64,000 nt of DNA, taken from NCBI RefSeq assembly GCF_012524205.1, contig NZ_JABACI010000003.1:264389-328388 (forward strand). The letters run 5' to 3'. The position numbers were made by a program, and so were the translations under genes. Of this stretch, positions 7,723 to 16,038 are shown piece after piece. How positions within the stretch are numbered: the first letter of the stretch is position 1; each line of letters starts with the position of its first letter. The stretch comes from Microbacterium salsuginis (GTDB lineage Bacteria > Actinomycetota > Actinomycetes > Actinomycetales > Microbacteriaceae). The notes below the pieces were generated by a model that worked only from the letters and a program-made list of their open reading frames with translations, had not been told where the DNA came from and did no database searches.

Positions 7723-9801
7723 TCAGCCGCGCAGTGCGGCCAGTCCCGCGACGTCGTAGGCGAGCTCGACGGCGTCGAAGATCGCGGCGTCGATCGTGCG
7801 CGGCGCGAACGCGTCGCCGATCGTCACCACGCGCGGGGCGACGGAGGCGACGGATGCCGGGGGTGCGGCGATCCCGGGGGCGACAGCATCCGTCATGCCC
7901 GTGATGGCGACCGACGCACGCGGCTCGATCGCCACCACCGCGTCGAGCCCGCCGAGGATCGTGGTCTCACCGCCGAGGGTGTCGGCGACCGTGACGGCAC
8001 CGGGCTCGATCGTGCGGACGCGGTGCGCGGCGCGGCGCCGGAACCCGGGATGCGCGCCGAGCCGCTCGAGCAGCAGCGGGCGGTCGTATCCGGCCCCGAT
8101 GTGCGGGAACGCCGTCTCGAACGGGGTCACGAGCTCGAGCTCGTCGACGTGCGGAAGCAGCGACAGCACGATGCCGGTGGCGTAGGCCGTGCCGTCGGCA
8201 TCGATCACCGCGATGCGGCGCCCGAGCGACCCTGGATGGGATGCCGCGGTGACCGCGTCGATCGTCCCTTCGGGCGGCACTCCCCCGTCGTACGCGCCCC
8301 CGAGGGCGAGAGAGGTCGTCGCGGGGGCGACGGCGCCGGTCGCGATCACGATGCCGTCCGCTCGCTCCGTGCGGAGCGACGGCGCCGTGGCCTCGACGCC
8401 GAACCGCACGTCGACCCCGGCGATCGCGAGGTCCCGCACGAGATCCTCGACGAGCAGCCCGATGCTCTCGCGGCCGGGGACCCGGCGTGCGAGGCGCAGC
8501 TGCCCGCCCGGCTCGGTCCCGCGTTCGAGCAGCGTGACCGAGTGGCCGTCCGTCGCGAGCTCGACCGCCGCGCGCATGCCGGCCGGTCCCGCGCCCACGA
8601 CGATCCACCGCTGCGGGCGTGCGGCCCGCGGCCTCTCGCCCCGCTCGCGCTCTCGCCCGGCCAGCGGATTGACCGTGCACGACATCGGCAGCCCGCGGCT
8701 GCCGCGGCCCAGGCACCCCTGATTGAGGCGGATGCAATGACGGATGCCGCTCGCTGCGCCGCCCGCGGCGCCGGCGCCCTCGGTGCCGCCGAGCAGCTTG
8801 AGGCCGAGGTCGGGGTCGGCGATCTGCGCACGCGTCAGCGCGACCATGTCCGCGAGGCCGTCGCGGACGACTTCCTCGGCCTCTTCGACCGACAGGGCGG
8901 CTCCGACGCCGAACACCGCGATGTCGGGGTTGGCAGCCTTCACCGCCGCGACGTCGTCGCGCAGCCACGCGAACGGCATCGGCGACGAAGGGAAGACGTA
9001 GTGCACGTTGTGGTACCCGCCGGCGGCGAGATCGAGGAAGTCGATGCGCGCCTCGGCCCGCAGCAGCGCGATGATCTCGCGCATGGCCGCGCCGTCCAGC
9101 CCGTCGGCGTGGAACTCGTTCGCGACGATCCGGATTCCGACGGTGAAGTCTTCGCCGACGCGGGCGCGCACCGCGCGCAGCACTTCACGCGGGAACCGGG
9201 TGCGGCCCTCGAGGTCGCCACCGTAGCCGTCGGTGCGCGCGTTGTACAGCGGCGAGAGGAACTGGTGCAGCAGGTACCCGTGAGCCATATGGATCTCGAC
9301 ACCGTCGAAGCCCGCGTCGCGGGCGTGCGCCGCCGAGGTCGCCCATCCCTCTGCGAAGGCCGCGATGTCCGCCCGATCCATCTCCCGGGTGGCGTGAGCG
9401 GTCGACGGAGACAATATGCGCGACGGGGCATACACCGCGCGCGGACCGTCGGGTCCGTCCGGCTGAGCCTGCGCGCCGTGGTGGTTGAGCTGCACCAGGA
9501 TCTTCGCGCCGGTGTCGTGCACGGCATCCGTCATCTTCTTCGCCGCGGGCACCGACTCGGGCCGGAAGGCGTCCTGGAAACCACGGATCGACCCGGACGG
9601 GTGCACGAAGTGGTTGCCCGCGACGAAGAGCCCGCAGCCCCCGCGAGCCCGGCGCACGTAGTACGCGGTCTCGCGGTCGGACTCGACGCGGTCGGAGTAC
9701 TGCTTGGAGTGCGCCGTCTGCATGATGCGGTTCGGCACCGTCATCGCGCCGATGCGCAACGGCTGCGCCAGCGGGGAGCGGATGCCGGTGCTCGCGGTCA
9801 T
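7723..9801 (-). CDS. 2,4-dienoyl-CoA reductase / trimethylamine dehydrogenase-like flavoenzyme (OYE + FAD domain)
   Basis: A 692-residue fusion. Residues 1-350 form an FMN-binding old-yellow-enzyme barrel (QLNHHGAQAQPDG, GFDGVEIHMAHGYLLHQFLSP and YNARTDGYGG). Residues 398-692 form an FAD/NAD(P)H domain starting VVGAGPAGMRAAVE. Between them is the iron-sulfur region typical of FadH and trimethylamine dehydrogenase: Cys356, Cys363 and Cys375 are present, but the second ligand position, normally Cys in CIGCNQ, is Leu359 (CIRLNQGC). The cluster may be incomplete or use another ligand. The late VTIGDA motif is kept. Its ATG is 6 bases after TAGGCT, so it may have its own leaderless promoter despite lying 25 bases after the cystathionine gene. 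Substrate unknown. Confidence 0.85.
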   Translation of the reverse strand: MTASTGIRSPLAQPLRIGAMTVPNRIMQTAHSKQYSDRVESDRETAYYVRRARGGCGLFVAGNHFVHPSGSIRGFQDAFRPESVPAAKKMTDAVHDTGAKILVQLNHHGAQAQPDGPDGPRAVYAPSRILSPSTAHATREMDRADIAAFAEGWATSAAHARDAGFDGVEIHMAHGYLLHQFLSPLYNARTDGYGGDLEGRTRFPREVLRAVRARVGEDFTVGIRIVANEFHADGLDGAAMREIIALLRAEARIDFLDLAAGGYHNVHYVFPSSPMPFAWLRDDVAAVKAANPDIAVFGVGAALSVEEAEEVVRDGLADMVALTRAQIADPDLGLKLLGGTEGAGAAGGAASGIRHCIRLNQGCLGRGSRGLPMSCTVNPLAGRERERGERPRAARPQRWIVVGAGPAGMRAAVELATDGHSVTLLERGTEPGGQLRLARRVPGRESIGLLVEDLVRDLAIAGVDVRFGVEATAPSLRTERADGIVIATGAVAPATTSLALGGAYDGGVPPEGTIDAVTAASHPGSLGRRIAVIDADGTAYATGIVLSLLPHVDELELVTPFETAFPHIGAGYDRPLLLERLGAHPGFRRRAAHRVRTIEPGAVTVADTLGGETTILGGLDAVVAIEPRASVAITGMTDAVAPGIAAPPASVASVAPRVVTIGDAFAPRTIDAAIFDAVELAYDVAGLAALRG

Positions 9802-9807
9802 ATCCCG

Positions 9808-9813
9808 AGCCTA
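9808..9813 (-). promoter_or_regulatory. -10 box of a leaderless promoter (flavoenzyme gene)
   Basis: TAGGCT on the minus strand ends 6 bases before ATG 9801, inside the 25-bp gap after the cystathionine gamma-synthase/lyase gene. It suggests an internal promoter in this run of genes. Confidence 0.45.
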
Positions 9814-9826
9814 CGGCCGGCACCCG

Positions 9827-10987
9827 TCAGAGGCGGGCGAGGGCCTCGTCGAGGTCGGCGATGAGATCGGCCGCGGTCTCGATCCCGACCGAGAGGCGCA
9901 CCACCTCGGGCGGGACAGCCAGCTCGGTGCCGCGCACCGACGCGTGGGTCATCTCGTCGGGGTAGTTCATGAGGGACTCGACGCCGCCCAGCGACTCGGC
10001 GAGCTGGAACAGCCGGGTCGACTCGGCGAAGCGGCGGGCGGATGCCGCATCCGCGAGCGCGACCGAGACGATCCCCCCGAACCCGCTCATCTGCGTGGCC
10101 GCGAGCTCGTGACCCGGGTGCGAGGCCAGACCCGGGTAGTACACCCGCGCGACGGCGGCGTGACCTTCGAGGAAGGATGCCACGGCCTGTGCGTTCTCGC
10201 TGTGCCGCTGCATCCGCAGCGCGAGCGTCTTGATGCCGCGAGTCGTGAGCCACGCGTCCAGCGGGCCCGACACCGCACCGACGGCGAACTGGAGGAACTT
10301 CACCTGCTCGAAGAGCGCGTCGTCGTTCAGCACGAGGGCGCCCCCGACGACGTCGGAGTGCCCGCCGAGATACTTCGTGGTCGAGTGCACCACGACATCG
10401 GCGCCGAGTGCGAGCGGCTGCTGCAGAGCGGGCGACGCGAACGTGTTGTCGACGACGACGAGCGCGCCGGCCTCGTGGCCGAGCCGGGCCAGACCGGCGA
10501 TGTCGGTGATGCGCAGCAGCGGGTTGCTCGGCGTCTCGACCCACACGATCCGGGCAGGGCGCTCCTCGAGCGCGGCGCGCACGGCTTCGAGGTCGCTCAT
10601 GTCGACCACGCGCACACCGATCCCCCACCCGCCGAGCACCCGTGCGATGAGCCGGTACGTTCCGCCGTAGACGTCGTTGCCGAGGAGCACCTCGTCGCCG
10701 GGCTTCAGTGCGGCGCGAAGCAGCGCGTCCTCCGCGGCGAGGCCGGACGCGAACGACAGAGCGTGCGCGCCGCCCTCGAGCGCGGCGAGCTGCGTCTCGA
10801 GCGCGGTCCGCGTCGGGTTGCCGCTGCGGCCGTACTCGTACCCCTCGCGCAACCCGCCGATGCCGTCCTGCGCGTACGTGGTCGAGAAGTGCACCGGCGG
10901 GATCACCGCGCCCGTCGTGGGGTCGAACGCCTGGCCGGCGTGCACCGCGCGTGTCTCGAAGCCGCGGTCGGTGGTGGGCTCGGTCAT
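9827..10987 (-). CDS. metB: cystathionine gamma-synthase / gamma-lyase (Cys/Met metabolism PLP enzyme)
   Basis: A 386-residue Cys/Met-metabolism PLP enzyme. It opens GFETRAVHAGQAFDPTTGAV and carries YEYGRSGNPTR (50-60), SFASGLAAEDALL, and the PLP lysine Lys205 in HSTTKYLGGHSD. The C-terminal SLGGVESLMNYPDEMTHASV is typical of actinobacterial MetB, which can act as gamma-synthase or gamma-lyase. The start ATG at 10987 has AAGGAG upstream and overlaps the stop of the beta-synthase gene (ATGA), indicating translational coupling. The pairing with cystathionine beta-synthase favours reverse transsulfuration (homocysteine to cysteine), making gamma-lyase activity likely in vivo. The frame stays open upstream but is not needed. 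Confidence 0.9.
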   Translation of the reverse strand: MTEPTTDRGFETRAVHAGQAFDPTTGAVIPPVHFSTTYAQDGIGGLREGYEYGRSGNPTRTALETQLAALEGGAHALSFASGLAAEDALLRAALKPGDEVLLGNDVYGGTYRLIARVLGGWGIGVRVVDMSDLEAVRAALEERPARIVWVETPSNPLLRITDIAGLARLGHEAGALVVVDNTFASPALQQPLALGADVVVHSTTKYLGGHSDVVGGALVLNDDALFEQVKFLQFAVGAVSGPLDAWLTTRGIKTLALRMQRHSENAQAVASFLEGHAAVARVYYPGLASHPGHELAATQMSGFGGIVSVALADAASARRFAESTRLFQLAESLGGVESLMNYPDEMTHASVRGTELAVPPEVVRLSVGIETAADLIADLDEALARL

Positions 10988-12009
10988 TCGGGTGCTCCTT
11001 CGGTGGTGGTGACGGATGCCGCGCCTTCGGCGCCGCGCGGCGGCGGAGGCGTCGCGGGGTCGAACCCGTGGTCGCGCATCCACGCGTCGTCGTAGAAGCG
11101 GTTGAGGTACCCGCGACCGTGGTCGGGCAGCAGTACCACGACGACCGCGTCGGCGGGAAGCTCGCGCGCCTCGCGCAGCGCGGCGACGACGGCCATGCCG
11201 CTCGAGCCGCCGACGAGCAGCCCTTCCTCACGGGCGAGACGGCGGGTCATCGCGAACGACTCGGCGTCGGGGATGCGGTGGATGTGGTCGGGAACCGACG
11301 GGTCGTACGATCCCGGCCAGAAGTCTTCGCCCACCCCCTCGACGAGGTAGCCGTGGATCGGCCCGCCGGAGTAGATCGACCCCTCGGGGTCTGCGCCGAT
11401 CACGCGGACGGCTCCGTCCGACACCTCGTGCAGGTACCGGCCGGTGCCGGTGATCGTGCCGCCGGTGCCGATGCCTGCGACGAAGTGCGTGACGCGGCCG
11501 TCGGTGTCGCGCCAGATCTCGGGTCCGGTGGTCTCGTAGTGGCTGAGCGGTCCGTTCGGGTTGGCGAACTGGTTCGGCTTGAAGGCGCCGGGAATCTCGC
11601 TCACCAGCCGGTCCGACACGCTGTAGTACGAGCGCGGGTCCTCCGGTGGCACGCTCGTGTCGGTGACCACGACCTCGGCGCCGTACGCTCGCAGCACATC
11701 GACCTTGGCTCCCTCGAACTTGTCGGGCACCACGAAGATCATCCGGTAGCCGCGCTCGAGGGCGACCAGTGCGAGCCCCACACCGGTGTTGCCGCTGGTC
11801 GGCTCGACGATCGTGCCGCCCGGTTTCAGTTGGCCGTCGCGTTCGGCGGCGTCGATGATGCGGCGGGCGATGCGGTCCTTCGCGGAGCCGCCGGGATTGA
11901 AGTACTCGACCTTGGCGAGAACCGTCGCGGCGATGCCGTCGGTGACGCGGGTCAGCTGGACGAGAGGGGTGTTGCCGACGAGGTCGGCCACGCTCTTGGC
12001 GTAACGCAC
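10984..12009 (-). CDS. cbs: cystathionine beta-synthase (without Bateman domain)
   Basis: A 341-residue fold-type II PLP enzyme that condenses serine and homocysteine to cystathionine. Motifs: VGNTPLVQL near the start, PLP Lys44 in NPGGSAKDR, TSGNTG (71-76) for substrate carboxylate binding, and the phosphate-binding GIGTGGTITG loop. The GYLVEGVGEDFWP stretch is typical of CBS rather than CysK. Many CBS proteins carry two C-terminal CBS domains; this one stops after the catalytic domain plus a Pro/Ala-rich tail. It starts with GTG behind an AGGA. Its stop overlaps the metB start. Upstream is a repeat-rich 274-bp region that should hold the operon promoter. Confidence 0.9.
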   Translation of the reverse strand: MRYAKSVADLVGNTPLVQLTRVTDGIAATVLAKVEYFNPGGSAKDRIARRIIDAAERDGQLKPGGTIVEPTSGNTGVGLALVALERGYRMIFVVPDKFEGAKVDVLRAYGAEVVVTDTSVPPEDPRSYYSVSDRLVSEIPGAFKPNQFANPNGPLSHYETTGPEIWRDTDGRVTHFVAGIGTGGTITGTGRYLHEVSDGAVRVIGADPEGSIYSGGPIHGYLVEGVGEDFWPGSYDPSVPDHIHRIPDAESFAMTRRLAREEGLLVGGSSGMAVVAALREARELPADAVVVVLLPDHGRGYLNRFYDDAWMRDHGFDPATPPPPRGAEGAASVTTTEGAPE

Positions 12010-12112
12010 GGATGAGTCCTGACGTGTTGCCGCGCTCGTGCGCGGGTGGATCTGACGGGGGTCGCGAGAGAGAGGTGAAGCGGACGCTTCAACAACAGGG
12101 GCGACAACACCG

Positions 12113-12271
12113 ACAGGTCAACACGCGGGCCAGTCTAGACGCGCGCGACGAAGACGTCGAGGACGGATGCCGCGATCGCCCACAGGTCAACCGGCGTTCC
12201 ACAGGACGTCGACGCATGAAAACCTCCTGTTGGGGCGCGGTTGACCTGTTGGCGTCGGTCGACAGGAGGTT
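12113..12271. repeat. cluster of short repeats upstream of cbs
   Basis: The decamer GTTGACCTGT occurs three times: on the minus strand at 12113-12122 and 12182-12191 and on the plus strand at 12240-12249. A second inverted pair, AACCTCCTGT (12221-12230) and ACAGGAGGTT (12262-12271), brackets the third copy. The whole gap 12010-12283 between the HTH gene and cbs holds no gene. TTGACC on the minus strand at 12116-12121 could also serve as a -35 for cbs. Such clustering suggests binding sites for a regulator, possibly the adjacent HTH protein. Confidence 0.55.
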
Positions 12272-12283
12272 GCGGCCGCAGCC

Positions 12284-12763
12284 TCACGCGACCCGCACGG
12301 GCTGCTGCGCGCGCATCTCGGCGACGCACGGCGGGCAGTCGTTGCGGGCCGCCCGCAGCGCCTGCTCGAGCACGGCGATCGTCGTGACTCCGCCACGGCC
12401 GGGCGCCCCGGCGAAGACGGGCAGCCTCAGCAGGTCGTAGAGGAACGCCCGCCGCAGCCCGAAGAACCGCTCGAGGTCGTCCATCGCCACCAGCCGCGGC
12501 AGGGCGGCGGTGAGTTCTCGGACCATGTCGTCGGCCGCCTCGTGCTGCAGCATCCATGATCGACGGCGAAGGTGGCGGCGGAACTCGCGCTCGGGCACGA
12601 ACCAGCGCCGGCCCAGCTGGTAGCCGGGCAGCTCTCCGTTCGCGAGCCTGCGGTGCAGCGACGTCGAGCTCAGCCCGGCGATCCGCGCCGCCGCCGCAAC
12701 GCTCAGGAATGGCGTGGGTCCGGCACTGCGGCGGGAGGGAGTCTCGGGGGTCACACCTTGCAT
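12284..12763 (-). CDS. helix-turn-helix DNA-binding protein (excisionase/MerR-like)
   Basis: A 159-residue protein with an excisionase/MerR-type winged helix (FLSVAAAARIAGLSSTSL, then HRRLANGELPGYQLGRRWFV, residues about 19-57). A second region (MDDLERFFGLRRAFLYDLLR onward) looks like another small winged-helix fold, and the C-terminus has CPPCV. It is not next to an integrase or phage gene, so a regulator is more likely than an excisionase. It lies upstream of cbs on the same strand, across a repeat cluster it might bind. The start ATG at 12761-12763 lacks a good ribosome binding site; GTG 12754 is an alternative. Target unknown. Confidence 0.7.
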   Translation of the reverse strand: MQGVTPETPSRRSAGPTPFLSVAAAARIAGLSSTSLHRRLANGELPGYQLGRRWFVPEREFRRHLRRRSWMLQHEAADDMVRELTAALPRLVAMDDLERFFGLRRAFLYDLLRLPVFAGAPGRGGVTTIAVLEQALRAARNDCPPCVAEMRAQQPVRVA

Positions 12764-12884
12764 GACGCGGGGCGCGGCGTTTCATGACGCCGCGCCTCCG
12801 AAATCACCGGATGGCGCCCGTCGTCGCGTGCCGACGTCCTTCGATGAGCGGCTCGGTCATACCCGCAGCGTCAAACCGGCACCA

Positions 12885-13745
12885 TCAGACCGGCACGACG
12901 TCCAGCGACGGTGCCGGCCCCACCGCTCCCAGCCGCCCGCGCGTGCGCGACCACTGACTCCAGGATCCGGGATACACCACGACGTCGATGCCGGCCAGCG
13001 TCCCCGCGAGCGCCGTGTGGGTGGCGGCGATGCCGGAACCGCAGTAGGCGGCGACCGAGACGCCCTCGCCGATGCCGGCGGCCGCGAACTCGGCGCGGAT
13101 CTCCTCCGGCGGGCGGAACCGGCCCGCCGCGAGGTGAACGGTCGTCGGCAGGTTCACCGCTCCGGGGATGTGGCCGCCGACCGGATCGTGCGGCTCGACG
13201 TCGCCGCGATATCGGTCTCGCGCACGCACGTCCAGGAGAACCCCGTGATCGGGCCATTCCTCCACCGCGTCGATGTCGACCACGCCCTCCGTGATGTCCT
13301 GCAGCACGACGTCCCCCGGCGGCCTGGGCAGGACGTCGCCGGTCTCGAGCGGGAGTCGCTCGGCGAGCCAGCCGCGCAGGCCGCCGTCGAGCACCCGCAC
13401 ATCGGAGAGCCCGGATCGTGTCAGGACCCACCAGGCGCGTGCCGCCGCGACCGAGTGCACGTCGTCATACGCGACGACGGTGTCGCCGGCCCGGATGCCC
13501 CAGCGCCGCGCCGCGGCCTGCAGCTGCGCGCGGGGCGGCAGCGGATGACGCCCGTGACGCGGGTCGTCACGGCGGGCGAGCTCGTGGTCGAGGTCGACGT
13601 AGACGGCACCGGGGAGATGCCCGTCGAGATAGGCGGGCCGCCCTTCGGGCTGGTCGAGCCGCCAGCGCACGTCGAGCAGACGCGGCGGGGTGCCGGCCCG
13701 GAGGAGGTCGGCGAGCTCGATCGGCGAGATGAGTGGGGAAGGCAT
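12885..13745 (-). CDS. two-domain rhodanese (thiosulfate / 3-mercaptopyruvate sulfurtransferase)
   Basis: A 286-residue protein of two rhodanese domains. The N-terminal domain has LLDVRWRL and an active-site loop with Asp in place of Cys (AYDDVHSVAAAR), the usual inactive half. The C-terminal domain keeps the catalytic cysteine in AYCGSGIAATH, near residue 245. It moves sulfur from thiosulfate or 3-mercaptopyruvate to thiol acceptors; the CGSG loop favours a sulfurtransferase of the SseA type. The start ATG 13745 gives the conserved MPSPLISPIELADLL opening, and CAGCAT lies 6 bases upstream. It precedes the cystathionine block on the same strand, fitting a sulfur-metabolism neighbourhood. Confidence 0.88.
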   Translation of the reverse strand: MPSPLISPIELADLLRAGTPPRLLDVRWRLDQPEGRPAYLDGHLPGAVYVDLDHELARRDDPRHGRHPLPPRAQLQAAARRWGIRAGDTVVAYDDVHSVAAARAWWVLTRSGLSDVRVLDGGLRGWLAERLPLETGDVLPRPPGDVVLQDITEGVVDIDAVEEWPDHGVLLDVRARDRYRGDVEPHDPVGGHIPGAVNLPTTVHLAAGRFRPPEEIRAEFAAAGIGEGVSVAAYCGSGIAATHTALAGTLAGIDVVVYPGSWSQWSRTRGRLGAVGPAPSLDVVPV

Positions 13746-13856
13746 GGCGTCATGCTGGTCCGACCGCTGCGCCGGCGAAACGGTATGACGACACACGACG
13801 CGACATGCCGCAACGTGGCGTCATGCCGCGTCATCGAGGAATATGCGCGCCGACGA

Positions 13857-15968
13857 TCAGCCGCGCAGCGCGAGGGCGAAGGGCAGGACGGCGGATGCTC
13901 CGGCCCGGCGTAGTTCGCGGGCGGCGACGGCCAGCGTCCACCGGCTGTCGACGACGTCGTCGACGAGCAGCACGGGCCCGGCGGGTACGTCGAGCGCGCC
14001 GGCCGAGAGTCGACCCCACACTCCGGCGAGCCGGAAGGCGCTGTTGCCTCCCGGCTGGCCGGTCGGGCCCCCGTCGACGAGGTCGAGCGCCCCGAGGTAC
14101 GGCCGGCGACCGACCTCCGAGATGCCGCGGGCGAGCGAGTCCACCAGCTGCGGCCGCGAGCGGGACGGCATCGCGACGATCGCCACCGGACGCTCGGCCC
14201 AGCCCCATTCAGCGAGCACGCGCACGCACGCCGACAGCAGGTTGGGCGGCAGCGCCTGGTCGGGGGCGCCTGCGGCGAACAGCTCGCGCAGCGTTCCGCC
14301 CCAGCCGAGATCTGTCAGGCGCGCGAGCGCACGCCCTTCGGCCGCCTGCTCCTCCGCCGAGATGCGGCCTTTGACGGGCACGCCGAGCCGGTCGGCGCCG
14401 GTGGGCCATTGCCGCCGCGGCTCGATCGGCACCCCGACGCGGTCGAGGGCTGTCGCCGCGGCATCCGTCGCCTCCGCGCCCACCGCCGACGGATACCAGG
14501 CCCCCGCGCAGTTGTCGCACCGGCCGCACGGGGCGGCGGAGTCATCGTCGAGTGAGCGCTGCAGGAACTCCATGCGGCACGCCGACGTCTCTTCGTACTC
14601 GATCATGTGCTGCTGCTCGGCGACCCGCTCGGCCGCGATGCGGCGATAGCGCTCCTCGTCGTACACCCACGGCGAGCCGGTCGCGATCCAGCCGCCCTGC
14701 ACGCGTGCGACCGCGCCGTCGACGTCGAGCACCTTCAAGAGCAGCTCGAGCGGCGTGCGGCGGATGTCGACCGTCGCCTCGAGCGCCGGCGTCGACATCG
14801 GGCCGGACGACGCCGAGAGTGCACTGAGAACCCGCTCGGCGCGGTCGCGGTCGGGCATCGACGCCGTCGCGAAGTAGTGCCAGATGTCGCGGTCCTCGGC
14901 TCCCGGGAGCAGCAGCACGTCAGCGGATGCCGTGGCGCGGCCGGCGCGACCGACCTGCTGGTAGTACGACACCGGCGACGACGGCGCACCGAGATGCACG
15001 ACGAACCCGAGGTCGGGCTTGTCGAAGCCCATGCCGAGCGCGCTCGTGGCGACGAGGGCCTTGACGCGATTCTCTTTGAGCAGCGTCTCGGACTCTTCGC
15101 GCTCGTCGGTGTCGGTCTGCCCCGTGTACGCACGCACGTCGTAGCCGTGCTCGCGCAGCAGCCGGGCCGTGTCGTTCGCCGCCGCGACGGTGAGCGTGTA
15201 GATGATGCCCGAGCCCGGCAGCTCGCGCAGGTGGCTGAGCAGCCACGCCAGCCGGCTCGGCGCGTTCGCCAGGCGCAGCACTCCGAGCCGCAACGACGTG
15301 CGCGCGAGCGGGCCGCGGATCGTCAGCACGTCCGCTCCCCCGGCGCCCAGCTGCTCGGCGACGTCGGCGACGACGCGGCTGTTGGCCGTGGCGGTGGTGG
15401 CGAGGACGGGCACGCCCTCCGGCATCCGTCCGATCAGATCGCGGAGCCGCCGGTAGTCGGGCCGGAAGTCGTGGCCCCAGTCGCTGATGCAGTGCGCCTC
15501 GTCGACGACGAGCAGGCCGATGCGCGGAACCAGCTGCGGCAGCTGCTCATCGCGGAACGACGGATTGTTGAGTCGCTCGGGCGAGACCAGCAGCACGTCG
15601 ACCTCGTCGTTGTCGAGCTGCGCGATCACGTCGCGCCACTCGTGCGCGTTGGTGGAGTTGATGGCGACCGCCCGCACACCGGCACGCGCCGCGGCGGCGA
15701 TCTGGTCGCGCATGAGTGCCAGGAGCGGCGACACGAGCACTGTCGGACCGGCACCGCGCCGCCGCAGGAGCAGCGTCGCCACGAAGTACACCGCGGACTT
15801 GCCCCACCCCGTGCGCTGAACGACCAGCGCGCGGCGCCGTTCGTCGACCAGGGCCTCGATCGCCTCGAACTGACCGTCGTGGAAGTCGGCGTCGTCGCGG
15901 CCGACGAGAGCTCGCAGAACGTCGAGCGCCTCGGCGCGGGTCGTGGTCGTCGCTGTCACGCCCTCCAC
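13857..15968 (-). CDS. recQ: RecQ-family ATP-dependent DNA helicase with C-terminal phosphoribosyltransferase-like domain
   Basis: A 703-residue superfamily 2 helicase. Motif I is QRTGWGKSAV (51-60, with Trp in place of the common Ser/Thr), motif II is VVDEAHCISDWGHDFRPDYR (155-174), and motif VI is QQVGRAGRA. RecQ zinc ligands follow: Cys464, Cys481, Cys484 and Cys487. Instead of an HRDC domain the last 140 or so residues resemble a phosphoribosyltransferase: VLLVDDVVDSRWTLAVAARE near 666 has the acidic PRPP-binding pattern. Such a tail is known from some actinobacterial RecQ-like proteins and its role is unclear. The start may be GTG 15968 or GTG 15959. It probably unwinds DNA 3'-to-5' in repair. 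Confidence 0.9.
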   Translation of the reverse strand: MEGVTATTTTRAEALDVLRALVGRDDADFHDGQFEAIEALVDERRRALVVQRTGWGKSAVYFVATLLLRRRGAGPTVLVSPLLALMRDQIAAAARAGVRAVAINSTNAHEWRDVIAQLDNDEVDVLLVSPERLNNPSFRDEQLPQLVPRIGLLVVDEAHCISDWGHDFRPDYRRLRDLIGRMPEGVPVLATTATANSRVVADVAEQLGAGGADVLTIRGPLARTSLRLGVLRLANAPSRLAWLLSHLRELPGSGIIYTLTVAAANDTARLLREHGYDVRAYTGQTDTDEREESETLLKENRVKALVATSALGMGFDKPDLGFVVHLGAPSSPVSYYQQVGRAGRATASADVLLLPGAEDRDIWHYFATASMPDRDRAERVLSALSASSGPMSTPALEATVDIRRTPLELLLKVLDVDGAVARVQGGWIATGSPWVYDEERYRRIAAERVAEQQHMIEYEETSACRMEFLQRSLDDDSAAPCGRCDNCAGAWYPSAVGAEATDAAATALDRVGVPIEPRRQWPTGADRLGVPVKGRISAEEQAAEGRALARLTDLGWGGTLRELFAAGAPDQALPPNLLSACVRVLAEWGWAERPVAIVAMPSRSRPQLVDSLARGISEVGRRPYLGALDLVDGGPTGQPGGNSAFRLAGVWGRLSAGALDVPAGPVLLVDDVVDSRWTLAVAARELRRAGASAVLPFALALRG

Positions 15969-16038
15969 CCTGCCTCATCCCCCTGACAAAGGCGGATGCC
16001 GTGGGCCGGTGACGGCGGCGCCAGCCCGCACGCTGTGA

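Noticed and set aside
5236..9864. A 1542-codon open frame on the plus strand
   Set aside because: It is Arg/Asp/His-rich low-complexity translation opposite or out of frame with well-supported genes. High GC suppresses stops. The same holds for the long frames at 26261-30415 and 35996-40312.
12284..12763. Phage excisionase assignment
   Set aside because: The HTH resembles excisionases, but no integrase, attachment site or phage gene is nearby.
12135..12785. A 216-codon minus-strand frame overlapping the HTH gene
   Set aside because: It runs in another frame over the same bases and has Arg/Pro/Ala-biased composition; the 159-residue HTH frame carries recognisable motifs.
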